From contig CAMWUD010000003.1 in the NCBI GenBank assembly GCA_947177365.1, forward strand, positions 1-36,282: a stretch of 36,282 nucleotides of DNA, in the 5' to 3' direction. The translations under genes and the position numbers were made by a program. The notes under the pieces are model-generated. The model worked only from the letters and a program-made list of their open reading frames with translations, was not told where the DNA came from and made no database searches. The stretch's first letter is position 1; each line of letters starts with the position of its first letter. Origin of the DNA: an uncultured Porphyromonadaceae bacterium. Lineage in GTDB: Bacteria; Bacteroidota; Bacteroidia; Bacteroidales; Muribaculaceae. Shown one piece after another: positions 1 to 7,656 of this stretch.

Positions 1-62
1 GTTGAATAGTTACGAATGCCAACTTAAGAGTTAAATAATATTAAATATATTATAATTTAGTG

Positions 63-91
63 TTGTCGGCAGCAATTAATGTGTAAATTTG
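63..91 (+). promoter_or_regulatory. Bacteroidetes-type promoter of the PRTase/ATPase cassette
   Basis: A perfect TAnnTTTG -7 element (TAAATTTG, 84-91) is preceded by a TTG at 63-65 with an 18-base spacer, close to the TTTG-N19-TAnnTTTG consensus of the Bacteroidetes primary sigma factor. Transcription should start near 96-98, leaving a leader of about 70 nt before the ATG at 168. A second, poorer candidate (TAACTTTA, 149-156) lies just before the gene but has no good -33 partner. The call rests on pattern matching only. Confidence 0.5.
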
Positions 92-98
92 TAACAAT

Positions 99-111
99 GC
101 GCAAATTGCGC
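99..111. promoter_or_regulatory. 13-base perfect palindrome at the predicted transcription start (candidate operator)
   Basis: GCGCAA-A-TTGCGC is a perfect inverted repeat around one central base, in an otherwise AT-rich region. It begins about 7 bases after the -7 element, where a bound repressor would block initiation or early elongation. It could instead be a small hairpin at the 5' end of the mRNA. The regulator is unknown; the winged-helix-like C terminus of the first protein makes autoregulation possible. Confidence 0.35.
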
Positions 112-167
112 CGTTTGAAATCAGAAACAAAAGTACAACACAGCTTAGTAACTTTATTCCATTGAAT

Positions 168-1712
168 ATGGAAAACAAGATATTTAGGGATTGGTATGTA
201 GACCTAATCACTTATCTGCGGATGCATTTAGACAACAATCGACAGGTTGTTGTCATAGCCTTATCGCGAAAAATGCCTCGCTTGCTTTCATTTATAAAAG
301 ATACAGTACTTGGTAAGGAAGAGGTAGACACCCTTGACAAATATCTCCATCACCCAAATTGCTATTATACAACAGAGCACGGAATTCCCTTTGTATTCCG
401 CGACGAACGGTTGAATGAGGCTGAGGTACTTGTTCTTGACGACATGATTATAACCGGAGACACGTTGAACAAAGTGTCTGATGAAATCCTCGCGCTCACA
501 GGAAGGAAGCCAAAGTACCTCGGACTTTACATGCTTCAGACAGCAACAGAAGTAGTTTCCCCCGAAAATAATATATCGGAGATTCTGCCTCACAGGAATA
601 CGAATATTGATGAGTTGCGAAAGACTATGCGAACTCTTTCGAGTCACATCGAGAGTACCGGCCTTCCCATTGATATGGAGTTTCCGATACTTCATGTCAG
701 GACAGTATTGAAGAGTTCTGACGTAGTGGAGGATGTATTCGAGCCTATGATTAGATGTCTTCGTACGACAAACCCCGAGGCCCGATACTATCCGCAGCAC
801 GTTGAAGAGAGTACAAAAGATTTCACGCAACTTATAGAAAGCGATATCAACCGTCTGTATAACAACGATTTTGCGAAAATCCGGCTCTTTCTTCACAGAA
901 GCGAGGTAAAGGTTGTCTGTTATGCTCCCAATATCTTGGGCAATAGGCAGGTGATGTCGACTGACCTTTTTGTGACTCAGGCTTATAAACAGTTGTGGCA
1001 TACGATACTAAGCTCTGTGATAAATGATCCGGTGAAAGACCGTTTCGACCATGTAATTACCGAAGAAGACCGGCTCCGTCATCGTCTGAGCAAACGACTC
1101 CATCGGTCGTTGGTTGTGATGGCCAATTATCTCTTCTCGCTTTCGATGATGATACGGGAGAAGAATACATACATAAAGTTACTGACAGATGGAATGTATT
1201 CCGCAGAGCTTAAAGAAGACGATCTCGCACTGCTTCTTGGTCCGGCTTTGGCGTCAAGCTGTATTGCGGCGTTGAATTCCTTCTTTAAAAGCGGAATAGA
1301 AAGTGCCTCTTGCCGTAGGGAAATCAGAATATCGGATATGCTTGTGCCGGACGAAATTCAAGGCGACTATGAATTTCTGAGTACAAAGATGATATTTGAG
1401 GCCAATAATGTAGAAAAGGCCATACGAGGTGTATTCGCGGCTGCCTACAAGGTCTGCTCTGATATGAATAAAAACCGGTATATGCCGGTAGAAGGCAAAC
1501 CTGTGCTTGAATCCTTCGAGTCGTTATATGGTAAACCCGGACGAATGTTCAAGGGAAAAGAAGGAGAAAAAGAAATAAATGCCGTAGTCGACAACCTGAT
1601 AGACCGGGGATATGTGGTGCCGGTTTATGAAGAGGCTGAAGACCGGAACGGTACCCGTTATTGGCGGCGTTACTTCAGGGCAACGCACACCGCCTGTATG
1701 CTTGCGGATTAG
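168..1712 (+). CDS. Phosphoribosyltransferase-fold protein with probable C-terminal winged helix (candidate conflict-system component)
   Basis: 514 residues from ATG 168; an in-frame TTG at 162 is the alternative. The N-terminal ~150 residues look like a type I phosphoribosyltransferase: a beta strand and loop at 27-36 (VVVIALSRKM), then the PRPP-binding signature at 87-100 (VLVLDDMIITGDTL) with the two acidic residues D91/D92 and TGDT. The long middle is helical with no motif I recognise. The last ~40 residues (RGYVVPVYEE... RYWRRYFRA) resemble the wing and final strand of a winged-helix domain. The protein is far longer than purine or pyrimidine salvage PRTases (~180-220 residues) and has no salvage genes beside it. 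Its neighbours, 40 bases downstream, are an SMC-like ATPase and a membrane coiled-coil protein, which fits the PRTase-like domains described in prokaryotic conflict systems. PRTase fold is fairly sure; a defence role is inference from context. Confidence 0.7.
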   Translation: MENKIFRDWYVDLITYLRMHLDNNRQVVVIALSRKMPRLLSFIKDTVLGKEEVDTLDKYLHHPNCYYTTEHGIPFVFRDERLNEAEVLVLDDMIITGDTLNKVSDEILALTGRKPKYLGLYMLQTATEVVSPENNISEILPHRNTNIDELRKTMRTLSSHIESTGLPIDMEFPILHVRTVLKSSDVVEDVFEPMIRCLRTTNPEARYYPQHVEESTKDFTQLIESDINRLYNNDFAKIRLFLHRSEVKVVCYAPNILGNRQVMSTDLFVTQAYKQLWHTILSSVINDPVKDRFDHVITEEDRLRHRLSKRLHRSLVVMANYLFSLSMMIREKNTYIKLLTDGMYSAELKEDDLALLLGPALASSCIAALNSFFKSGIESASCRREIRISDMLVPDEIQGDYEFLSTKMIFEANNVEKAIRGVFAAAYKVCSDMNKNRYMPVEGKPVLESFESLYGKPGRMFKGKEGEKEINAVVDNLIDRGYVVPVYEEAEDRNGTRYWRRYFRATHTACMLAD

Positions 1713-1724
1713 TCAGCGAAATTT

Positions 1725-1748
1725 GTGGACGCAGTCCACTGGCTTTTT
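1725..1748 (+). terminator. Hairpin plus T-run between the PRTase and ATPase genes (possible attenuator)
   Basis: In the 40-base gap a 6-bp perfect stem (GTGGAC, 1725-1730; GTCCAC, 1734-1739) with a 3-base loop is followed after four bases by five Ts (1744-1748). The stem is short and the T-run not directly adjacent, so full termination is unlikely. Partial attenuation lowering ATPase and membrane-gene expression relative to the PRTase is plausible. Confidence 0.35.
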
Positions 1749-1752
1749 GTAA

Positions 1753-3240
1753 ATGCTACAGACAGTCAAAAATATATTGAAGACAGGTATTTCAGGATTT
1801 CCCGACAATGCCGTGTTCGGCAGTATATTGGATTGTATTGAGGATCTTGGTGAAATACCGTCTGTGGTACAGTTGTTTGTGAAATTGTCGGCATTGCCGA
1901 TGTCTGTGTCTGACGGTGAGCCGGACAAACAGGAATTGGCAGTCGACCATCGAATCAGGCATTTGGCAGTATCATCGTTTAAAGGTTTTTCCGGAGATAA
2001 CTTATACGGCATAAATTGTTGTGACAGTTCCGGCAAGCGAGGAGTGGCCGAGGTTGCGTCAGTGGTATTGCTTGGGTCGAATGGTGTCGGCAAGACGTCG
2101 CTGTACAGCGCCATGGAGATTGGAGCCATGAATCATTCGTATATAGCCGATGTGCATGGTTATGAAGCTCCTGCCAAGCAGGCGGAATACATCCGCAGCG
2201 AATCAGATGCCGGCAGAGAGCCGCAAGTCCTGATTGCATACAACAACGGTCAGATATTTAAGTACCCGGAAAATACAGTGGAACTCTGTCCGAGAGCCTT
2301 CTTCTGCTCGCAGTATGATATACAATATTATGAGAGTCATGGCATGACTGTCGACTATATCATGCAGCAGCTTGGTCGGTTGAAGCTATATCGATTACTT
2401 CTTGTTCTGGTGGATTTGCAGGAAATAATGTTGAAGGCCAACATTGCTGCCAATTTGAGAAAGAGGTTGAAGGAAAGCACGAGTCAAACGGAAAAAATCA
2501 CAATTTCCAGACAGCTTTTTTCCGAAACAACAGATTTGAAGAAACTGCTTGGATTGGGAAAACTTAAAATTGCGAAATACGAGTGGGTGACGGAGAATAT
2601 ACTGAAAGACTTCAAGGAAGTATTGGACCTTGTAAAAAGCGATGTCAACACAGCTTTGGCGAAATTCAGTGATATATCCAGAGACCTCTTTCCTAAGTTA
2701 CTGAATAATTTTCTGAAAGAAGACAACGCGGAGATTATTATCACTGAGGAGGAGCAGACAGTCTTGCCTCTGATAAAAATAGCCGGGAATGACGATGTGG
2801 TAGAGCCAAGGAAATGGTTCAACACATTTAGAATGAAGCTCTTTATTCTCTCTGTCAAGTTTGTGCTTTCGTTTACATCAAAGATTATTGATAAAAACAA
2901 TTATCCGGTAGTGATGGACGATGTTCTTGATTCAAGCGATTTCAGAAACAAATATGAGATAAGACGCTTCTTTAATTCTGTCGTGTCAGGACATGATGAA
3001 TACAATGAGTTGATTCCGATGCCATTGCAGATTATATTCTTTTCACAGGATAAGATTATCGCCACCAATGTATATGAGGGCATAGCTGAATCCACTCGGT
3101 ATATGAGAGTGAAATATTGCCGTCTGTTTCATTACAAGGATGTCGATGACAATAGGCTGAACAAAGATATGGATAAGGTAAGGATGGATCTGCAGACTGA
3201 ATATTACAACCTTGCAGGTCTGATAGAGCGAAGCCGATGA
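1753..3240 (+). CDS. SMC/ABC-like P-loop ATPase of the cassette
   Basis: 495 residues. Walker A is GSNGVGKT at 108-115; Walker B is PVVMDD at 385-390, followed by VLDSSD as in the D-loop of SMC/RecF/AAA_15-type ATPases. The segment 356-367 (FNTFRMKLFILS) sits where an ABC signature helix belongs and resembles the LNEARL-type replacement seen in several bacterial anti-phage ATPases. A strand ending IIFFSQDK (about 430) takes the H-loop position with no histidine. The intervening ~200 residues are helical and short for a long SMC coiled coil. The ~100 residues before Walker A are unassigned. The gene sits between the PRTase-like gene and a membrane coiled-coil gene that overlaps its stop by 4 bases, so the last two are probably translationally coupled. 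I infer that it senses a trigger or gates an effector. Its substrate is unknown. Confidence 0.75.
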   Translation: MLQTVKNILKTGISGFPDNAVFGSILDCIEDLGEIPSVVQLFVKLSALPMSVSDGEPDKQELAVDHRIRHLAVSSFKGFSGDNLYGINCCDSSGKRGVAEVASVVLLGSNGVGKTSLYSAMEIGAMNHSYIADVHGYEAPAKQAEYIRSESDAGREPQVLIAYNNGQIFKYPENTVELCPRAFFCSQYDIQYYESHGMTVDYIMQQLGRLKLYRLLLVLVDLQEIMLKANIAANLRKRLKESTSQTEKITISRQLFSETTDLKKLLGLGKLKIAKYEWVTENILKDFKEVLDLVKSDVNTALAKFSDISRDLFPKLLNNFLKEDNAEIIITEEEQTVLPLIKIAGNDDVVEPRKWFNTFRMKLFILSVKFVLSFTSKIIDKNNYPVVMDDVLDSSDFRNKYEIRRFFNSVVSGHDEYNELIPMPLQIIFFSQDKIIATNVYEGIAESTRYMRVKYCRLFHYKDVDDNRLNKDMDKVRMDLQTEYYNLAGLIERSR

Positions 3241-4166
3241 GTTTGTCAATTGGACGGAATATACAATATTTACTGTTTGTACTCGCAGGGATTGTGGCAG
3301 GTGCGTTGGGTTGTGTGTTTTTCACAAACGTAGTGCTTAAATCAACAGATTTCACGCCTGTTAAATACCCTCCTGTTCCTATAACATATATTCAGGACAC
3401 AGTAAAGGCTGAAAATGGAGATACCGTTCCGCTGCTTGCAAAAGTTCAGGATGCACGCTACGATACTCTGCATATCCGTATCTGTCAGCTTGAGGCTGCT
3501 AATGCAATTATGGCTAATAGACAGGAAGTTCTTGTAGATGACCATCGACAAGAGACAAACAACTATATCAATAAGATAAATGGCTGGCTTTCGTTATGGA
3601 TACTCATTATAGGCATACTGTGTGTGCTGCTTCCGGTTATAGTCCAGTATATGAATTACAAGACAGAGCATAAAAAGCTGATTGAGCGGATACGGGAGCA
3701 GAACAGACGTCTGCTGGATACCGAGAAGCATATTAGGTCTCTGGATGACAGAATTGAGAAAAGAGAGCGAATGCACAAAGGTCTTTCTCTGATCCAGACC
3801 GGGATAGACAATTCGATTGTAGAATGCGGAACCATATCGCAGTATTCATATCTGAATACATCATGGAAGGCTGCATATGAGTATATAAAAGAAACGACAG
3901 ACGAAATATTTAAAGTCGGCCGTTTTAGCGATGATAAAATCCGGATACTTCAGGAAATGATACTCTATATGAGTGATTATAAGCGGCAGTTGATGCGTAT
4001 AGCTCCACGATATAGAAGACGTAGATTTGAAGAATTCGATGATATACTGTCATTATTGTATCGTCAGCTTGAAACCAGAGATTTCAAGGATATATTGGAT
4101 TTCAAGTCGCGCTATAACAAAGCCGTAGAGGTATTTCAGGGCTTGTTAGGCATATCCTATATGTAG
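3237..4166 (+). CDS. Two-TM coiled-coil membrane protein of the cassette
   Basis: 309 residues; the ATG overlaps the ATPase stop (ATGA). The first hydrophobic segment is at about 11-33 and the second at 117-137. Between them are ~80 polar residues, possibly periplasmic. After the second segment comes a charged heptad-like stretch (about 141-180, rich in E, K, R and L), followed by a helical C-terminal domain of ~130 residues. There are no catalytic motifs I recognise. Membrane coiled-coil proteins next to ATPases are common as anchoring or membrane-damaging components of anti-phage systems; that role is inferred from context. It could also be a scaffold that places the ATPase and PRTase at the inner membrane. 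Confidence 0.65.
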   Translation: MSLSIGRNIQYLLFVLAGIVAGALGCVFFTNVVLKSTDFTPVKYPPVPITYIQDTVKAENGDTVPLLAKVQDARYDTLHIRICQLEAANAIMANRQEVLVDDHRQETNNYINKINGWLSLWILIIGILCVLLPVIVQYMNYKTEHKKLIERIREQNRRLLDTEKHIRSLDDRIEKRERMHKGLSLIQTGIDNSIVECGTISQYSYLNTSWKAAYEYIKETTDEIFKVGRFSDDKIRILQEMILYMSDYKRQLMRIAPRYRRRRFEEFDDILSLLYRQLETRDFKDILDFKSRYNKAVEVFQGLLGISYM

Positions 4167-4370
4167 GTAAGTATCCAAAAATCAAGTATTCTGCTGCAGA
4201 CCATAGGACTTATCCCTTTGACACAGTAAAACAAACTTAAAAATAAACTCCAGTTTTGATAATATCTATCGAATGCCGCCTCCAGCGGCCTTCCACTGAT
4301 CCACACGTCAAAATTGGATGCTGACTTACAAACGTAAAAAACTGGGATAATTAGATTTATAGATTTCATT
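4167..4370. other. Structured 204-base leader between the cassette and the polysaccharide operon
   Basis: No gene is called here. An 8-bp perfect inverted repeat (CCAGTTTT, 4250-4257; AAAACTGG, 4338-4345) encloses about 80 bases with a GC-rich hairpin (GCCGC 4275-4279 / GCGGC 4285-4289, loop CTCCA) and a weaker GTCA/TGAC pairing. This could be a structured 5' leader RNA of the operon starting at 4371. No good TTTG-N19-TAnnTTTG promoter was found; TAGATTTA at 4352-4359 is the nearest. The Bacteroides capsule hallmark of an invertible promoter with long inverted repeats is not visible, and no UpxY/UpxZ genes follow. Confidence 0.35.
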
Positions 4371-5609
4371 ATGAAATTTCTTTTCGATTTAGATGGTACA
4401 GTGACCAGGCAGGAGACATTGCCTATAATATCGGGACATTTCGGATGTAACGAGCAGATTGCAGAGTTGACTACCCGTACGGTAGCAGGCAATATCCCTT
4501 TTATTGAAAGCTTTATACGACGGGTGAATATTCTCGGACGGTATTCTGTCAGAGAGACAAACGAACTTCTGTCAGGCGTGTCGCTCTATCCTGCAATTGC
4601 CGAATTTATAGCCGCTCACAAAGAGGATTGCGTTATAGTGACAGGAAATCTGACATGCTGGTGTGAGGGACTGTTCAATAAAATCGGATGTCAATGTTAT
4701 GGCTCTGAAGCCGAAGTTGTGGATGACAAGGTTGTAAAAATCAAAAGCATACTGCGCAAGGAGCAGATTGTAGACCTTTATAAGGCGCTTGGCGAGACAG
4801 TGGTGTTCATTGGCGATGGCAATAATGACCTCGAGGCCATGCGTCATGCCAACATAAGCATTGCCGCCGGTCTGACACACAATCCGGCTCAGAGTCTGAT
4901 GTCCATCTGTGATTACGTAATATACAATGAGAAAGCTCTTGTACGTCAGATGCGTCAGCTATGCGGGGAATATGGCGACAGTAAATCAGTAGTGATAAGT
5001 TGCGCCGGTATCGGTTCGCGTTTGGGACTCGGCCTGACAAAAGCCTTGGTGCAGATTAATGGCAATTCACTTATCTCCTGGCAGCTGAAACTGTTTGAAT
5101 CAGTAGAGGATGTACGTCTGGTCATCGGATTTCAAGGCGGTGAAATTATTGAGGAGGTCCGCAAATACCGCGATGATGTGATATTCTGTTTCAATCACCG
5201 CTATTTCGAAACGAAGACAGGAGCGAGCTATTATCTTGGCGCCAGACATGCCAACCCGGAGACACTTGAATGGGACGGAGACCTGCTGGTTCATCCCGAT
5301 GATGTAAAAATGCTTCTGGATACTCCCGGCGAGTTCATATGTTACGGCGATATCACCTCCGACGACACAGTCTGTGTCCATGTCGATGAGAAAGGCAATG
5401 TGCTCGATTTCTCGCGTGAAGGCGGCGACTATGAATGGACCGGCCCGGCATGTATGGATAAAAAGCATCTGATATATTGTTCGCAGAATGTTTATAATAT
5501 GTTCGAGCCGCTGTGCCCTATGAGAGGTATCAAAGTCCGGGCCTATGATATAGACACCTACAATGATTATGTCAGAGTATCGGAAATAACCAAAGACTGG
5601 ACGATATGA
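4371..5609 (+). CDS. Bifunctional HAD-family phosphatase / nucleotidyltransferase
   Basis: 412 residues in two domains. Residues 1-200 are a HAD phosphatase: motif I DLDGTV with nucleophile D6 and acid D8, motif II T91 (VTGN), a lysine near 130 and motif IV GDGNND at 148-153, as in SerB-like enzymes. Residues ~205-412 are a GT-A-fold nucleotidyltransferase with GIGSRLGLGLTKAL at 213-226, a variant of the GxGxR...K loop of sugar or alditol-phosphate and choline-phosphate cytidylyltransferases, with K224 as the expected pyrophosphorylase lysine. It is the first gene of the polysaccharide operon and overlaps the next gene by 4 bases. With the glycerophosphotransferase-like gene two positions on, the fusion may make an NDP- (perhaps CDP-) activated polyol or similar headgroup. 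The substrate cannot be read from sequence. Confidence 0.8.
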   Translation: MKFLFDLDGTVTRQETLPIISGHFGCNEQIAELTTRTVAGNIPFIESFIRRVNILGRYSVRETNELLSGVSLYPAIAEFIAAHKEDCVIVTGNLTCWCEGLFNKIGCQCYGSEAEVVDDKVVKIKSILRKEQIVDLYKALGETVVFIGDGNNDLEAMRHANISIAAGLTHNPAQSLMSICDYVIYNEKALVRQMRQLCGEYGDSKSVVISCAGIGSRLGLGLTKALVQINGNSLISWQLKLFESVEDVRLVIGFQGGEIIEEVRKYRDDVIFCFNHRYFETKTGASYYLGARHANPETLEWDGDLLVHPDDVKMLLDTPGEFICYGDITSDDTVCVHVDEKGNVLDFSREGGDYEWTGPACMDKKHLIYCSQNVYNMFEPLCPMRGIKVRAYDIDTYNDYVRVSEITKDWTI

Positions 5610-6370
5610 TAGGTGTAATCGGAGCAAATGGAGTTGCCGCTACAAACCGCCTTTGCGAACTGATAGAAGAGCGAGTGGTAAAGTCAGGCGGCTATCGCGA
5701 CTGCCATCATCCCGAGATGCTGATATGGCAGGCCACTCAGGTGCCGAGCCGGAGCATGTATCTTGAGGGACGTGGCGAGAGTTTTATTCCTGAATATACG
5801 CGTATAGGACGTAGAATGAAGGAATGCGGATGCGATGAAATCTGCATGTGTTGCAATACCGCCCATTATTATATTGATGAGTTACAGAAGGAAATCGGAC
5901 TCCCCTTCATAAACCTTATTGCGGAAGTTGCGGAAAAGGCAAAGACTCTTGGTGTAAAAAGAGTGGGTCTGATGTGTAGTGACGGATTGGCAAAAGTAAA
6001 GTTCTATGACAGAGTTTTTGCAGATGTCTGCCCGGAAATTGAAATAGTCTATCCGACAGAAGAATTTCAGACTCTTGTAACCAGAGGAATCTGCAATGCC
6101 AAGAATGTGAAACGGTATACGGAAACCACTGACGAGGAAAGTCCGGTATATTGTTTTACCCGCGCAGTGGAACATCTTTTAGGAAATGGAGCGGACTGTA
6201 TTGTCGCAGGCTGTACGGATATAAATAATGTATTCGGCTGTCCGACCGGAATTCTCAGGGAAATACCATATATTGACAGTCTTGAGGTTCTGGCGGATTG
6301 TATAGTGAACAGAAACGAGAATATGCCTTCTAAATTCAGGATTAATGAAGTTAATGGCATTATACCATAA
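5606..6370 (+). CDS. Aspartate/glutamate racemase-family enzyme
   Basis: 254 residues, the usual length for the family. It starts with a strand-glycine loop (MIGVIGANGVAATNR). The two catalytic cysteines expected of cofactor-independent racemases are present: C83 in CCNTAH and C203 in AGCTDI. The fold covers Asp/Glu racemases and also maleate isomerase, hydantoin racemase and arylmalonate decarboxylase, so the substrate is open. It is coupled to the HAD/nucleotidyltransferase by an ATGA overlap, and its 3' end overlaps the next gene by 26 bases. Supply of a D-amino or other inverted acid for decorating the polymer is inferred, supported by two ATP-grasp genes and an adenylate-forming gene later in the operon. 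Confidence 0.8.
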   Translation: MIGVIGANGVAATNRLCELIEERVVKSGGYRDCHHPEMLIWQATQVPSRSMYLEGRGESFIPEYTRIGRRMKECGCDEICMCCNTAHYYIDELQKEIGLPFINLIAEVAEKAKTLGVKRVGLMCSDGLAKVKFYDRVFADVCPEIEIVYPTEEFQTLVTRGICNAKNVKRYTETTDEESPVYCFTRAVEHLLGNGADCIVAGCTDINNVFGCPTGILREIPYIDSLEVLADCIVNRNENMPSKFRINEVNGIIP

Positions 6371-7655
6371 GTATACGCCGGAAGCAGTCAAGAGCTATGT
6401 AAGAAAACACCTTGACTATTATCGTTTGGGCATAGGAAAGTTTGAACGTCAGAATAAACAGCTTGCTAAAGTTGTCGGAAAGAAAGACAAAATTACAGTG
6501 CTGTTTATGGCGGCGAATGTTGCCATGTGGCGGTTTCAAGGTCTTTATGAGCTACTTAAAAAGGATACCCGATTCGCTGTATATGTCATCATATCTCCTT
6601 TTACAACATACAGTGCTGAAGCACAGAGAAATGATGTTGAAGGATTAAAGAAGTATTTCAAGGATAACCATATAGAGGCTATAGACGCTACAGACAGTGC
6701 TTTTTCTGTCGAGACATGGCGGAATGAACATGAAGTGGATATATTTTTCCCGGTTCAGCAATATGGAGGAATGGTTGGCAAGGGCCTGAATATAGAAGAC
6801 TTCGCATCCCGTCTTGTATGCATTGTTCCATATAGCTTCACAGTCACAGACAAGGAATGGACGTTCAACAACTACTATTTGAATATTGCGTGGCGGGTAT
6901 ACCATCCCACTCCTTCTCATAAAAAAAGAGCATCACAAAGAGCTGTCAATCATGGAAAGAATGTCAAGGTTGTAGGCGAACCCAATGCCGACAGGTATGC
7001 CTATGCTGCCAGAACGGATCCATGGAAGGTAATAGGGGATGGCAAGAGCCGCAGGAGAATCATATGGGCGCCTCATTTTTCTATAAATGACGACTGCTGG
7101 TTAAAAAACAGGACTTCATTCATAGACCTTGCTGAGTATATGCAGGAAATGTCGGACAGATATAAGGATACAGTCCAGTTTGCATTCAAGCCGCATCCGC
7201 GATTGTTTTCGGAGTTGTGCAGGCACAAGGCCTGGGGTAGCGAGAAGGCAAGGGAATATTACGATTTTTGGAAAAACAGCTATAATACCCAGATTGACGA
7301 CGGAGAGTACATCGACTTGTTTCTTACTTCCGATGCAATGATTCATGACTGTGGTTCATTTACAGCCGAGTATATGTATGTAGGCAAGCCTGTACTGTTT
7401 GTATCGCCTGATTTCGACAGTGTGAGAGCCGAGTGCAATCCTTGTGCGCAAAAATGTATGGATTTGCATTATAGAACCGACAATGCAGACGGAGTGGAAG
7501 ACTTTGTCAGGAAAGTCGTGCTTAATGGAGAGGATTACATGAAACCGAGACGAATCAAATTTTATAATAAAGTCTTGAAAACTCCGGATTCCGGCAGTGT
7601 TGCCGAAAACATATATAATGATATCTTGGATTCATTAGGATTGAAACGCAACTGA
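6345..7655 (+). CDS. CDP-glycerol glycerophosphotransferase-like transferase (TagB/TagF type)
   Basis: 436 residues from ATG 6345; ATG 6354 is an alternative. Both starts lie inside the racemase gene. The C-terminal half has the family landmarks: WAPHF at 241-245, KPHP at 282-285, and SDAMIHDCGSFTAEY (329-343) followed by VGKPVLF, which corresponds to the SDxxITDYSSxxFD...KPIIFY region of teichoic-acid glycerophosphotransferases. H244 and H284 match the histidines needed for transfer in TagF. The N-terminal ~230 residues are the usual acceptor-side Rossmann half. The likely reaction is transfer of a polyol-phosphate or related phosphodiester group from a CDP donor to the glycan at the inner face of the membrane. 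No tagD-like cytidylyltransferase is nearby, so the donor may come from the fusion enzyme at 4371. Confidence 0.75.
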   Translation: MKLMALYHKYTPEAVKSYVRKHLDYYRLGIGKFERQNKQLAKVVGKKDKITVLFMAANVAMWRFQGLYELLKKDTRFAVYVIISPFTTYSAEAQRNDVEGLKKYFKDNHIEAIDATDSAFSVETWRNEHEVDIFFPVQQYGGMVGKGLNIEDFASRLVCIVPYSFTVTDKEWTFNNYYLNIAWRVYHPTPSHKKRASQRAVNHGKNVKVVGEPNADRYAYAARTDPWKVIGDGKSRRRIIWAPHFSINDDCWLKNRTSFIDLAEYMQEMSDRYKDTVQFAFKPHPRLFSELCRHKAWGSEKAREYYDFWKNSYNTQIDDGEYIDLFLTSDAMIHDCGSFTAEYMYVGKPVLFVSPDFDSVRAECNPCAQKCMDLHYRTDNADGVEDFVRKVVLNGEDYMKPRRIKFYNKVLKTPDSGSVAENIYNDILDSLGLKRN

Positions 7656-7656
7656 A

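Noticed and set aside
1-4166. Retron, CRISPR-Cas, CBASS or toxin-antitoxin assignment for the cassette
   Set aside because: No reverse transcriptase, repeat array, cyclase or small antitoxin-like gene is present, so the cassette was described only by its domains.
4167-4370. Invertible capsule promoter of the Mpi type
   Set aside because: AAACGTAAAA at 4330-4339 resembles half a recombination site, but no matching inverted partner or invertase gene is visible.
4157-4492. A 111-codon minus-strand frame across the leader and the start of the HAD gene
   Set aside because: No domain or good promoter; it overlaps the conserved HAD motif I on the other strand. Its possible meaning as a dispersed non-coding element is covered in the findings.
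6442-6648. Short plus-strand frames inside the glycerophosphotransferase-like, glycosyltransferase and bio genes
   Set aside because: They lie entirely inside well-supported genes in other frames and show no family signature.
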